From IMG/VR virus record IMGVR_UViG_3300024346_000039, positions 1 to 64,000 of that record: a DNA stretch of 64,000 nucleotides. The stretch is one strand, 5' to 3'. This document shows positions 32,395 to 40,874 of this stretch, piece by piece (the first letter of the stretch is position 1; every line of letters begins with the position of its first letter). The position numbers and the translations under genes are program-made. This DNA comes from a virus. The notes beneath the pieces are model-generated. The model made no database searches and was not told the origin of the DNA. It saw only the letters and a program-made list of their open reading frames with translations.

Positions 32395-35394
32395 ATGGCA
32401 ATTAATTACTACGAGGTTACCCCGCCTGAATATCGCTATTACGTTGCCGATTTATTGACCAACGAAGTTATTGCAGAAATCCCTTTTACAGGTGTATCTT
32501 ATGAGCGTTCTTTAAGTAAGGCTGGTTCTTTTTCTGGAACTATTCCTCTTATCGAAGCAACAGCGCATTTAGAACTTTATGACAACACAATGCCTGGAAA
32601 GACTGCCCTTTATGTTCTTAGAGACGGCGTTTGTGTTTGGGGCGGAATTATCTGGGGACGTCAATATTCTCCAACAAACAAAACTTTAACTGTGGATGCA
32701 AATGAGTTTATAAGTTATTTATATAATCGTGCAGTATGGCAAACCCTTTACTACGGCTCCGAGCAATACTACTGCTCACGCTACGAAGCAAATGGCTCAG
32801 TTGCAACTGTTTATACCGAGGTAGACCACGGTTTTAAAGTAGGAGAAAAAGTAAGAGTTCGTAATTTAAATCCTGCTCTCAACGGGGATAGAACAATTAC
32901 AACTGTTCCATCTCCTGCAAGTTTTACTTTTGCTGTAAGCGGCGTAACCCTAGCCTCTAGTCCATCTACAACAGGACTTGCACGAACTATTGTTGACACA
33001 TATGACTTAGCCCGTGACTTAATAGGTTATATGAATGATGACTTTGCTAGCCTTGCTTTTGCTAATGAAGAAGTAAAACCAGCAAACGAGTTGCTCTACT
33101 CTCTTACCAATAAAGTCATGGCTTCGGGAGTTGCTACGCTCACTACAGCCCTGCCGCACGACCTTCTTCTTGGTCAACAAATACAACTAGTTGATGTTGA
33201 TGCCCTTCTTAACGGGTACCAAGTAATTACAGCAATACCATCAGCAACAACTTTTGTAGTTAAGCCCGCTGGAGTAACTTCAAGTTTTGCTAGCACTGCC
33301 CTAACTGCTTTAAGCACCTACGACATTACTTCTGCTCAGATACAGACAACAACTTTAAAAATTACAACAAAACAAGTTTTGAACAATGTTGCAACAATGA
33401 CGACCTCTGCTGCTCACGGGTTGGCTGTAGGCGATTCAGTAAATATAGATAACATTACAAATGTTATTAGTGTAAGTAAGACTGCTACAGCGGGAACTGC
33501 GGGGGCATCAACAATTACTATTTCTGGAAGTAACTCTGGAATTTTAGTTGGTATGGGTGTAACTGGTGCAGGGATTGGCGGAAATGCTACTGTTCAGTCA
33601 ATTAATGGTCTTACAATTACTTTGGGAGTGCCGAACGCTTCTACAGTAAGTGGAACTCTTACATTTTTTTATGAATCTATTTTAAACGGTCCTCAAAAAG
33701 TTATTGCTATTCCGTCAGCGACACAGTTTAGTTTTGCTAAAACATCTCGTGACGTAGCCTCGACTACTGTGACTAAAGTTGGTGAGCAAACTACCTACGC
33801 CTTTACAAACAGTAATAATCTTGCTTATGCCTCTACAATTCAAGGAGCCTCTGCCCCGACTAATAACCCAAATCTATACTTTATTCGTGGAAACACCTAC
33901 ACTCTTACTATCAACTCACCTGGCTACAACTTCTGGATTCAAAATCAAGGAGGAGGATATGCTGCTGGAAAAGTTTACTCCACTGGAGTAACCAATAACG
34001 GAACAGCAAGCGGAACAATTACCTTTACTGTCCCCCTCAGTGCGCCATCAACTCTCTACTACCAGGCACAGCAAACAAACAGTATGGGCGGAGTAATTAA
34101 CGTAACAGATTATGGCTCTGTCTCGTACAAGTCTGGAATTATTACTACTGCAAACAACCATGGCCTTACATCAGGTAGAAAAGTTGTTATTGAAAATGTT
34201 GGCGCAGAATACGATGGTGTCCAGACTGTTTCAAGTATTGTTGACACTAGAACTTTTAAATTTAACTCGACTTCAATAGTAAATGCCGAAGCCGAAGCGG
34301 TCTACGGTGGAACTGTTAAATGGGGCGCTAGAGCAGTTGCGGGCACATTCGGAGCATACTCTGGAAACTCTGATATTGGCATTGAAGTAACCGAAGAGTT
34401 AAGCGGTAAATATATTGGAGTATCTCAGCAAATATTTAGAGGCTCTGACTTAAGGTCTTTTGGTGAAATTCTTGAAGAGTTTTCTAAAGATGTAAACGGT
34501 TTTGAATATCGCATTGACTGTGATTTTGATAAAGATATTGGTAAGTTTTCTAGAGTTCTTACTTTTGTTCCATTTATTGCACCTCCAAATCAAATACCTG
34601 TGACTTACAAAGTTCTTGCCTCTAATGTGGCAACTTTGACTACAGCAACTGCTCACGGGCTAACTACTGGGCAAGAAATTGTAGTTAGTGATGTTGGAAC
34701 ATCTTTTGACGGGACTCAGGTGGTAACTGCCACACCGACTACAACTACATTTAGTTTTAGTGTGGTTAAGCCAGACATTCCTGGAAGTACTGCCGCTGGG
34801 TTTATTGGCTCAGTTCACCCAATTAGTGTTCTTGGTGCAGACCAATATGTGTTTGAGTATCCAGGAAATATTCTTGAGTTTGGTATTACTGAAACAGCAG
34901 AAAATTCTGCTGTGCGTATGTGGGTTGCTGGAAATAATGACGGTCTTGATAACAGCGCAAGTCAACCTTATGCGGCGGCTTCTTCTACAGATTTAATGGA
35001 CAAGGGTTGGCCACTTCTTGACCAAGTTGAAAGTAAAAATGATACTGAAACTACGGCTTTTGGAGAGAGTGCTCTCTACTCATATGCTAAAGATTTTGTT
35101 GACGAGGCTCGTCCGCCAGAGGGTAACTTTACTATTGCAATTAACGGCTCGATTGGGCCATATGTCGGGGACTTTTTGCCTGGGGATTGGTGCTCATTAA
35201 TTATTGACGATGAGTTTGTTCGTATGCGTCTTGCTAGCGACTTAGAGCCTAGAGGAGATGTTATTGTGCGTAAAATAGTTGGTTATAAAGTAAACGTCCC
35301 AGATGGAATTGCTTTTCCTGAAAAAGTTGACCTTGAACTTATCAGCGAATGGAAAGAAGACCGTCGAATTTCTGCATTAAAGATTACGGTATAG
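32395..35394 (+). CDS. Tail hub protein interrupted by FCCH-like and cupredoxin-like modules (999 aa)
   Basis: The N-terminus (RYYVADLLTNEVIAEIPFTG, then LYVLRDGVCVWGGIIW) and the C-terminus (an Asp/Asn-rich region, DFLPGDWCSLIIDD) resemble siphovirus Gp37-like tail hub proteins. About 550 residues of extra modules are inserted: five FCCH-like repeats (near nt 32803, 33106, 33370, 34120 and 34600), one 'GMGVTGAGI' module placed inside the third repeat, and one domain at about 33890-34110 with the NPNLYFIRGNTYTL and LYYQAQQTNSMGG pattern of cupredoxin-like folds. Probable roles are baseplate structure plus carbohydrate contact. Confidence 0.75.
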   Translation: MAINYYEVTPPEYRYYVADLLTNEVIAEIPFTGVSYERSLSKAGSFSGTIPLIEATAHLELYDNTMPGKTALYVLRDGVCVWGGIIWGRQYSPTNKTLTVDANEFISYLYNRAVWQTLYYGSEQYYCSRYEANGSVATVYTEVDHGFKVGEKVRVRNLNPALNGDRTITTVPSPASFTFAVSGVTLASSPSTTGLARTIVDTYDLARDLIGYMNDDFASLAFANEEVKPANELLYSLTNKVMASGVATLTTALPHDLLLGQQIQLVDVDALLNGYQVITAIPSATTFVVKPAGVTSSFASTALTALSTYDITSAQIQTTTLKITTKQVLNNVATMTTSAAHGLAVGDSVNIDNITNVISVSKTATAGTAGASTITISGSNSGILVGMGVTGAGIGGNATVQSINGLTITLGVPNASTVSGTLTFFYESILNGPQKVIAIPSATQFSFAKTSRDVASTTVTKVGEQTTYAFTNSNNLAYASTIQGASAPTNNPNLYFIRGNTYTLTINSPGYNFWIQNQGGGYAAGKVYSTGVTNNGTASGTITFTVPLSAPSTLYYQAQQTNSMGGVINVTDYGSVSYKSGIITTANNHGLTSGRKVVIENVGAEYDGVQTVSSIVDTRTFKFNSTSIVNAEAEAVYGGTVKWGARAVAGTFGAYSGNSDIGIEVTEELSGKYIGVSQQIFRGSDLRSFGEILEEFSKDVNGFEYRIDCDFDKDIGKFSRVLTFVPFIAPPNQIPVTYKVLASNVATLTTATAHGLTTGQEIVVSDVGTSFDGTQVVTATPTTTTFSFSVVKPDIPGSTAAGFIGSVHPISVLGADQYVFEYPGNILEFGITETAENSAVRMWVAGNNDGLDNSASQPYAAASSTDLMDKGWPLLDQVESKNDTETTAFGESALYSYAKDFVDEARPPEGNFTIAINGSIGPYVGDFLPGDWCSLIIDDEFVRMRLASDLEPRGDVIVRKIVGYKVNVPDGIAFPEKVDLELISEWKEDRRISALKITV

Positions 35395-35402
35395 GAGGAA
35401 TA

Positions 35403-37175
35403 ATGCCAAGTAGACGCCGCAGTGCTAATAAAAATATAGGTAATAATCTTTCTGATGTTCAACGCAGGATGCGAAACCTAGAGCGTCGTCCTGCTCGCAG
35501 CAAATTAGGTGCAAAATCAGTCACTACTGCTGCAATTGGTGCAGAGGTTATTACCCCTGAACAAGTTAACTTTGGAACAGTAGTTGTTGGTGCTCCTGGA
35601 GACATTACAGACCCTAAAGATGGTCAGTTAGTTATTAACCCCAACGATGGTTCAGTTTCGGTTTATAACGGAGACAATCAAGCATTTATTGATGTAGGAG
35701 ACCCAGCCGCTTTTGACCTTTCTGTAACAGCCTTTGCTGCTGCTAATGCTGCTGTTCAAACAGCAAATGGTAAAAACAAGGTTACATACTCTTTGGCTGT
35801 TCCTGGCACAACCGCAAATACTGCTGGAGATATTTGGTGGCAATACAACTCTTCTAACATAATTATTGGCCAGTGGACTGGTCTTGGCGGGACTTCTTGG
35901 CAAGCAAACACTATAGGAAATGCTGTAGTTGCAAACTTAGATGCAGGAAAAATTACTGCTGGTTTCCTCGATGCTGCTCGTATTAATACTGGAACTATTA
36001 CAGCAACAATGATTGCTTCTACAGCACTAGATGCCAAAACAATTACTGGTTCAACTATTAGAACAAGTGCTGGTCCTAACAGTAGAGTTATTTTTGATAC
36101 TAGTGGTATTAGAGCAATTAATGCTAGTGGAGTAACAACAGTAAATATTGCTAGCGATGGGTCAGCATCTTTTACTGGTGCTGTTAGTGCCTCTAGTTTT
36201 ACCGCAACAGGATTAGTTGACGGAGACGACCTTGCTAATAACTCTATTCTTAATAGACATATTTCTAGCCTAAGTGCAGATAAAATTAATGCTGGAACAA
36301 TTAATGCTAGCACAATTACTGTTACTAATTTAAATGCGTCTAATCTTACGGCTGGAACTATTACTAGCCGTGCTATCAATAATGGAAACGGAACTTTTTC
36401 TGTTACCGCTGGTGGTGCTATGACTTGTACGAGCGCAACTATTACTGGAACTATTAATGCTACTAGTGGCTATGTTGGGTCTGCAACAGATGGTTGGAGA
36501 TTTTCTTCTGGAGGAACTATTGCAAACGTTGGTAATTCAACTATTTTATATCCAAGTAGCGGATTTAGTCCGTATGCAATAATTACTGATAGAACAATTG
36601 CCGCTAATAGAGGTTTTCAAACAAACGGTTTAGGAATTCAAGGCGGTAACACTACAATAATCTCTCAAGGAAATTTGGGCCCTGGATTTATAAATACAGG
36701 TTCAGGTCCATCAGGAGTTGATTCAGCCTATGATTTAGGCACCACTAGTAACCGCTGGGGTGTAGCAAGAGCAGGTTCTTTTTTAACAACATCAGATGTT
36801 AGAACAAAAAATAACATACAAAATGCAAGTTTAGGTTTAAATTTTATTAAAAAACTTAGACCCGTATCTTTTCTTATAGATAGAGGTAGAGTTGATATTA
36901 CAGATGCAGTTAAAGATGAAGATGGAAATATAGACCCGGAAACTGTTGTAGTAGTTCCAGGAAGAAGAAGACACTACGGATTTATTGCTCAGGAAGTCAA
37001 AGAAGTTTTAGATGAATTAAGTTCTTCTCCTACTATGGATTTTGCTGGCTGGTCTCTTGCGGAAAAAGATGACCCTGACTCACAGCAAGCCTTGGCATAT
37101 GATGAATTTATTGCTCCCTTAGTTAAGGCAGTGCAAGAATTATCCGCTAGACTAGAAGCATTGGAAAACAAATGA
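35403..37175 (+). CDS. Tail fibre with self-cleaving S74 chaperone domain (590 aa)
   Basis: A short basic N-terminus (PSRRRSANKN) is followed by a long region of short repeats (TAGTITSRAI, ASTITVTNLNAS) consistent with a trimeric beta-helix. The C-terminal 130 residues are a peptidase S74 intramolecular chaperone, with TSDVRTKNNIQ holding the Ser-Lys dyad and HYGFIAQEV. The domain folds the trimer and then cuts itself off. ATG 35403 has an AGGAGG site; an in-frame start at 35349 lies within the previous gene and is rejected. Confidence 0.85.
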   Translation: MPSRRRSANKNIGNNLSDVQRRMRNLERRPARSKLGAKSVTTAAIGAEVITPEQVNFGTVVVGAPGDITDPKDGQLVINPNDGSVSVYNGDNQAFIDVGDPAAFDLSVTAFAAANAAVQTANGKNKVTYSLAVPGTTANTAGDIWWQYNSSNIIIGQWTGLGGTSWQANTIGNAVVANLDAGKITAGFLDAARINTGTITATMIASTALDAKTITGSTIRTSAGPNSRVIFDTSGIRAINASGVTTVNIASDGSASFTGAVSASSFTATGLVDGDDLANNSILNRHISSLSADKINAGTINASTITVTNLNASNLTAGTITSRAINNGNGTFSVTAGGAMTCTSATITGTINATSGYVGSATDGWRFSSGGTIANVGNSTILYPSSGFSPYAIITDRTIAANRGFQTNGLGIQGGNTTIISQGNLGPGFINTGSGPSGVDSAYDLGTTSNRWGVARAGSFLTTSDVRTKNNIQNASLGLNFIKKLRPVSFLIDRGRVDITDAVKDEDGNIDPETVVVVPGRRRHYGFIAQEVKEVLDELSSSPTMDFAGWSLAEKDDPDSQQALAYDEFIAPLVKAVQELSARLEALENK

Positions 37176-37199
37176 CAGTAATGACAAAAGGAGTTCGTA

Positions 37200-37670
37200 A
37201 TGTTTGAAGTTAAAGACGGCTCTAGAACCCTTCAATTTAAAGGTCGCTTACTAGGAGAGTCTTCGTCTTGGCGACGCGGCTCTACACGCTGGATTGAGTT
37301 TGAACTTTACAGAACAGAAAATGGTTCTTACATTCTTTCTCGTATTGGTGTATCTTTAGTTTTTCATGGTGCTGCTTGCCCCCTAGTTAAGCGATACGCG
37401 CTCACTGAAGAATCCTCTGACGTGCTTTCTAAAGACGCTATTCCTTGCGAAGAGTGTAATCCAGTTAGAACACTTCCAATCGTGTTCCCTGAAAAGTATC
37501 GCCACTGGGCGCAGGTAAGTGAAGACCCTCGTCCTGTTCTAGATGCTCTTTACAAATATGACCAAGGTGGTGCAAGATATCTTACTAACGTGGCGCAGAG
37601 ATTGTTAGAGCGTGCAGCAACCCTTGATGAGAGGATAGACTCGCTTTACCGCATTGAAATGATTCCGTAA
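37200..37670 (+). CDS. Hypothetical protein with CxxC motif (156 aa)
   Basis: A beta-rich N-terminal half contains HGAACPLV and a PCEECNP motif at about 82-86, which could bind zinc with the upstream cysteine. The C-terminal half is helical (LTNVAQRLLERAATLDERI). No family is named with confidence. It sits between the last tail gene and the replication genes and has an AAGGAG site. Confidence 0.7.
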   Translation: MFEVKDGSRTLQFKGRLLGESSSWRRGSTRWIEFELYRTENGSYILSRIGVSLVFHGAACPLVKRYALTEESSDVLSKDAIPCEECNPVRTLPIVFPEKYRHWAQVSEDPRPVLDALYKYDQGGARYLTNVAQRLLERAATLDERIDSLYRIEMIP

Positions 37671-37690
37671 AACCAATAGAAGGAAACTAA

Positions 37691-38524
37691 ATGACAAATG
37701 ACAGTTTTGAAATTACGCAAGAAGACTTAGACTATCTAAGCGAAGTAAAATTACACATAGCAACCCCTTGCTATGGCGGTATGTGCGGCTCTGACTATGC
37801 AATGTCCGTATTTAAATTTATAAGTTTGGCATCTTCTCTTGGGCTGCAAGTTAGCATCCAACAACTCTCTAACGAAAGTTTAATAACAAGGGCTAGAAAT
37901 CTTCTTGCAAACCATTTTTTAAAAGAAACTGATGGAACTCATTTAATGTTTATTGACGCTGATATTTCTTTTGAGCCTTTAGATATTATTAAACTTGTTC
38001 TTAGAAAAAAAGAAATTATTGGCGGAGCATACCCAATTAAAGAAATTAAATGGGACACTATTTTAAAAAATAAAGATTCAATAAATTCTGTTGAAGGTCT
38101 TATGCATTCTTCTTCTAGTTATGTTGTAAATATTCCTCAGTCCAGCATTGAAAAGTCTGTTCTGTTTGGAGGAAAAATTGAACTAGATAATGGACTGCTT
38201 GAGGTAAGCGGTCTTGGGACTGGTTTTATGCTCATTCAAAGAGAAGTTTTTAAAAAAATGAAAAAATACTACGATAATGATTGGTTTCTCTATAAAGACG
38301 AAAAAGTGCATTTATTCTTTGACACTGCTATTGAAGAGCAGAGTAGAGAGTATCTTAGCGAGGACTACTTTTTTACTAGAAGATGGTTGAATCTGGGTGG
38401 ATTTACTTGGATAGACCCCACAGTGTCTTTAGTTCATACTGGATATTACAGGTTTAATGGCGGGTCTTTAGCGTTAGATTCTATAGAATTAGAAAAAAAT
38501 AAAGAGGAGTCTGTAGATGAGTGA
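37691..38524 (+). CDS. GT-A type glycosyltransferase (277 aa)
   Basis: A nucleotide-sugar transferase by pattern: N-terminal strand VKLHIATPCYGG, the helix SLITRARNLLANHFL, and the DxD metal-binding motif in HLMFIDADISFEP (about residues 92-97). The C-terminal segment has EDYFFTRRW and a final HTGYY typical of this fold. It may modify phage or host surface glycans. It overlaps the polymerase gene by 8 nt. It is richer in A and T than its neighbours, so recent transfer is possible. Confidence 0.75.
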   Translation: MTNDSFEITQEDLDYLSEVKLHIATPCYGGMCGSDYAMSVFKFISLASSLGLQVSIQQLSNESLITRARNLLANHFLKETDGTHLMFIDADISFEPLDIIKLVLRKKEIIGGAYPIKEIKWDTILKNKDSINSVEGLMHSSSSYVVNIPQSSIEKSVLFGGKIELDNGLLEVSGLGTGFMLIQREVFKKMKKYYDNDWFLYKDEKVHLFFDTAIEEQSREYLSEDYFFTRRWLNLGGFTWIDPTVSLVHTGYYRFNGGSLALDSIELEKNKEESVDE

Positions 38525-40337
38525 GGGTCTTTCAGGTATTGAAGTAACTCTTGTTGACTCTGTAGAAAAAGCCAATCAATTTATTTCTTGGCTTGGTGAG
38601 CGTCGTCCCCACAATGCAATTGCTATTGATACAGAAACTGGCGAGCGTCCTGGTATGCCTCGTGACCATGCACTATCTCCTTGGCATGGCGACCTACGCC
38701 TTGTTCAAGTTGGCGATGGTATGCACGGCTGGTCTATTCCTTGGGAAGAGTGGAGCGGTGTTTTCTACGAAGCAATGAATAAGTTTGATGGGCCACTTGT
38801 TTGTCACAACATTGCATTTGAAGCACGATGGTTTGCAGTTAAATCCCGTTGGGAAATGCCTTGGCAACGTGCACACGACACAATGATTATGGCGCACCTC
38901 ATTGACCCGCTAGGTCCTGGAGGTTTGAAACCACTATCTGCACTTTTAATTGACCCACAGGCGGCGTATCTACAAGACAAACTTGATATTGACCTAACTA
39001 AAAATGGTTGGACTTGGGGCACTGTTCCTACAAACTTTGAGCCTTACTGGTCTTATGGTGCACTCGACACAATTTTAACTATGCGTTTGTGGGAGAAATT
39101 TTACGAGAAGTGCGGTCCAGGAAAGCCATATCACAAGGCGTATGAGATTGAAATGGCAGCACGCAAAATTGTTACTCGTATGGAAATCAATGGCGCTCGT
39201 GTTGACCTTGAGTACTCAAAAAAGAAGTATGAAGAACTTCTTACCTACACAGAGCAAGTTAAAGAGTGGGCTGCAAAGACCTATAACGGAACAAGCATTA
39301 CTAGCAATGTTCAGTTAGTTCGTCTGCTAGAAAATCTTGGAGCAGAGATTACTGAAACAACTCCTTCTGGTCAGAAGTCTGCGTCTAAAGACCAACTTAA
39401 ACTACTTACAATTCATGGCTCTGATGAAGTTAAAAATCTTGCCGAAACCGTTTTAAAACAGCGCAAGGCAGACAAACTGGCTAACACCTACTTCCTTAAC
39501 TTTCTTAATAAGAATGTTGATGGAATCTTGCACCCATCTGTTAAGACTCTTGGTGCTCGCACATCTCGTATGTCTATTACAGACCCAGCGCTACAGACTT
39601 TGCCAAAGGGTGATGACACAGTGCGTCGTGCATTTATTCCAAAAGACAAAGACCACGTCATTATTACCTCTGACCTTGACCAGGTTGAGTTCCGTATGTT
39701 TGCATCTTTATCTAAAGACCCAAACCTCATCACTCTATTTAATCGTGCTGATGCAACTGGCTCTGACCCGTTTACTGAAATTGGTCGTGAGGTTTATCAA
39801 GAACCTGATATGACTCGCTCAGATAAGCGCAGAACTCTTATCAAGGGAATGGTCTATGGTCGTCTTTACGGGGCTGGTGTTGCTAAGCAAGCGCTCACTG
39901 CGGGGGTTGCTGAGTCTCAAATGAAGGCTGTATCTGATGCTTTTGACCAGCGATACCCTGGAATGATTAAGTTTCAAAAAGAAATTGAAAACATTGGTGC
40001 TCGCCGTGAACGCGATGAGGGTCAGGGCTACATTCATACATGGACTGGTCGTAAAATTCCTTGCGACGAAAACCGCGTCTACACACTTATTAACTACTTA
40101 ATTCAGGGTGGAGCAGCAGAAGTCTTTAAGAGTAACCTGATTAAGTTAGACCAAGCAGACCTTACTGAAAATCTTATTGTTCCTGTCCACGATGAAATTG
40201 TTTTACAAGCACCTCGTGACCAGGCAGAAGAAATTAAACGCATCGTGCAAGAATGTATGACAACAACTGACGGCTGGGATGTTCCGCTTACTGCTGGAAT
40301 TGATGGGCCACTAGAGACTTGGGGCGACAAATATTGA
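38517..40337 (+). CDS. Family A DNA polymerase with 3'-5' exonuclease (606 aa)
   Basis: The N-terminal DnaQ-type exonuclease is intact, with AIDTETG (Exo I), CHNIAFEARW (Exo II) and the YGALDT segment (Exo III). The polymerase part shows motif A (SDLDQVEFRMFA near residues 384-395), motif B (RRTLIKGMVYGRLYGAG) and motif C (PVHDEIVLQAP near 556). There is no N-terminal 5'-nuclease domain, which is normal for phage enzymes of about 600 aa. It replicates the phage genome and is followed by recombination genes. The TG overlap with the upstream GT gene suggests coupled translation. Confidence 0.93.
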   Translation: MSEGLSGIEVTLVDSVEKANQFISWLGERRPHNAIAIDTETGERPGMPRDHALSPWHGDLRLVQVGDGMHGWSIPWEEWSGVFYEAMNKFDGPLVCHNIAFEARWFAVKSRWEMPWQRAHDTMIMAHLIDPLGPGGLKPLSALLIDPQAAYLQDKLDIDLTKNGWTWGTVPTNFEPYWSYGALDTILTMRLWEKFYEKCGPGKPYHKAYEIEMAARKIVTRMEINGARVDLEYSKKKYEELLTYTEQVKEWAAKTYNGTSITSNVQLVRLLENLGAEITETTPSGQKSASKDQLKLLTIHGSDEVKNLAETVLKQRKADKLANTYFLNFLNKNVDGILHPSVKTLGARTSRMSITDPALQTLPKGDDTVRRAFIPKDKDHVIITSDLDQVEFRMFASLSKDPNLITLFNRADATGSDPFTEIGREVYQEPDMTRSDKRRTLIKGMVYGRLYGAGVAKQALTAGVAESQMKAVSDAFDQRYPGMIKFQKEIENIGARRERDEGQGYIHTWTGRKIPCDENRVYTLINYLIQGGAAEVFKSNLIKLDQADLTENLIVPVHDEIVLQAPRDQAEEIKRIVQECMTTTDGWDVPLTAGIDGPLETWGDKY

Positions 40338-40801
40338 TAACTGTTCTTGCTGTAGACCCTGGAAAAGCCAGTGGTATTGCACTTGTATCTTGGTCTGGCA
40401 ATCAAGAAGATTTGCCAAAGTTAGAACTTTCATTTGAGTCGCAACCTGAAAACTTTGCCACTGATGTGACTATCTGCCTTACAAATTGGAAGCAATATGA
40501 AAAGTTTGCTATTTCTTGTGAGCGATTTACTATCAATGCTCAAACTGTCCGTAACTCTCAGGCGCCTTATTCACTAGAGCAGATAGGCGTTCTTAAGCAT
40601 CTATGTCGCACTAACGAATATGGGCCAGACAACATCAGTTTTCAAACCCCTGCTGATGCCAAAGCACTTTTTCCCAACGAGGCACTTCGTAAGGTAGGAA
40701 CTTGGCATAAGGGCGGGGAAGGGCACGCTTTAGATGCCATCCGACACGCCCTGCTAAAACTGACTAAGTTAGGCTGGAAGCCAAAAGTTCTGCTAGAGTA
40801 G
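40334..40801 (+). CDS. RuvC-like Holliday junction resolvase/nuclease (155 aa)
   Basis: The RNase H-fold pattern of phage RuvC-like enzymes is clear: VLAVDPGKASGIAL (first Asp), CERFT (Glu after a strand), and a final HALDAIRHALL (Asp). It probably resolves branched DNA before packaging. The start is uncertain: no ATG exists, and the TTG at 40334 overlaps the polymerase stop (TTGA); an in-frame TTG at 40319 would add five residues. It lies between polymerase and helicase genes. Confidence 0.8.
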   Translation: MITVLAVDPGKASGIALVSWSGNQEDLPKLELSFESQPENFATDVTICLTNWKQYEKFAISCERFTINAQTVRNSQAPYSLEQIGVLKHLCRTNEYGPDNISFQTPADAKALFPNEALRKVGTWHKGGEGHALDAIRHALLKLTKLGWKPKVLLE

Positions 40802-40802
40802 G

Positions 40803-40874
40803 TTACTAGCAAGAAAAAATAAAAAACTTAAAAATCTCTGCTAGTATATAGACTTAATGACATTAGGAGTAAAA
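40803..40874 (+). promoter_or_regulatory. AT-rich leader with inverted repeat before the helicase gene
   Basis: TACTAGCA and TGCTAGTA form an 8 bp inverted repeat separated by 27 mostly A nucleotides. This is the largest gap in the replication block. A TATATA sequence near the second arm might be a -10, but no matching -35 was found. Confidence 0.35.

Noticed and set aside
35756-36379. Minus-strand frame of 207 codons opposite the S74 fibre
   Set aside because: Low-complexity Val/Leu/Ile-rich product arises from the Thr/Asn/Ala repeat codons of the fibre; no ribosome site and no promoter.
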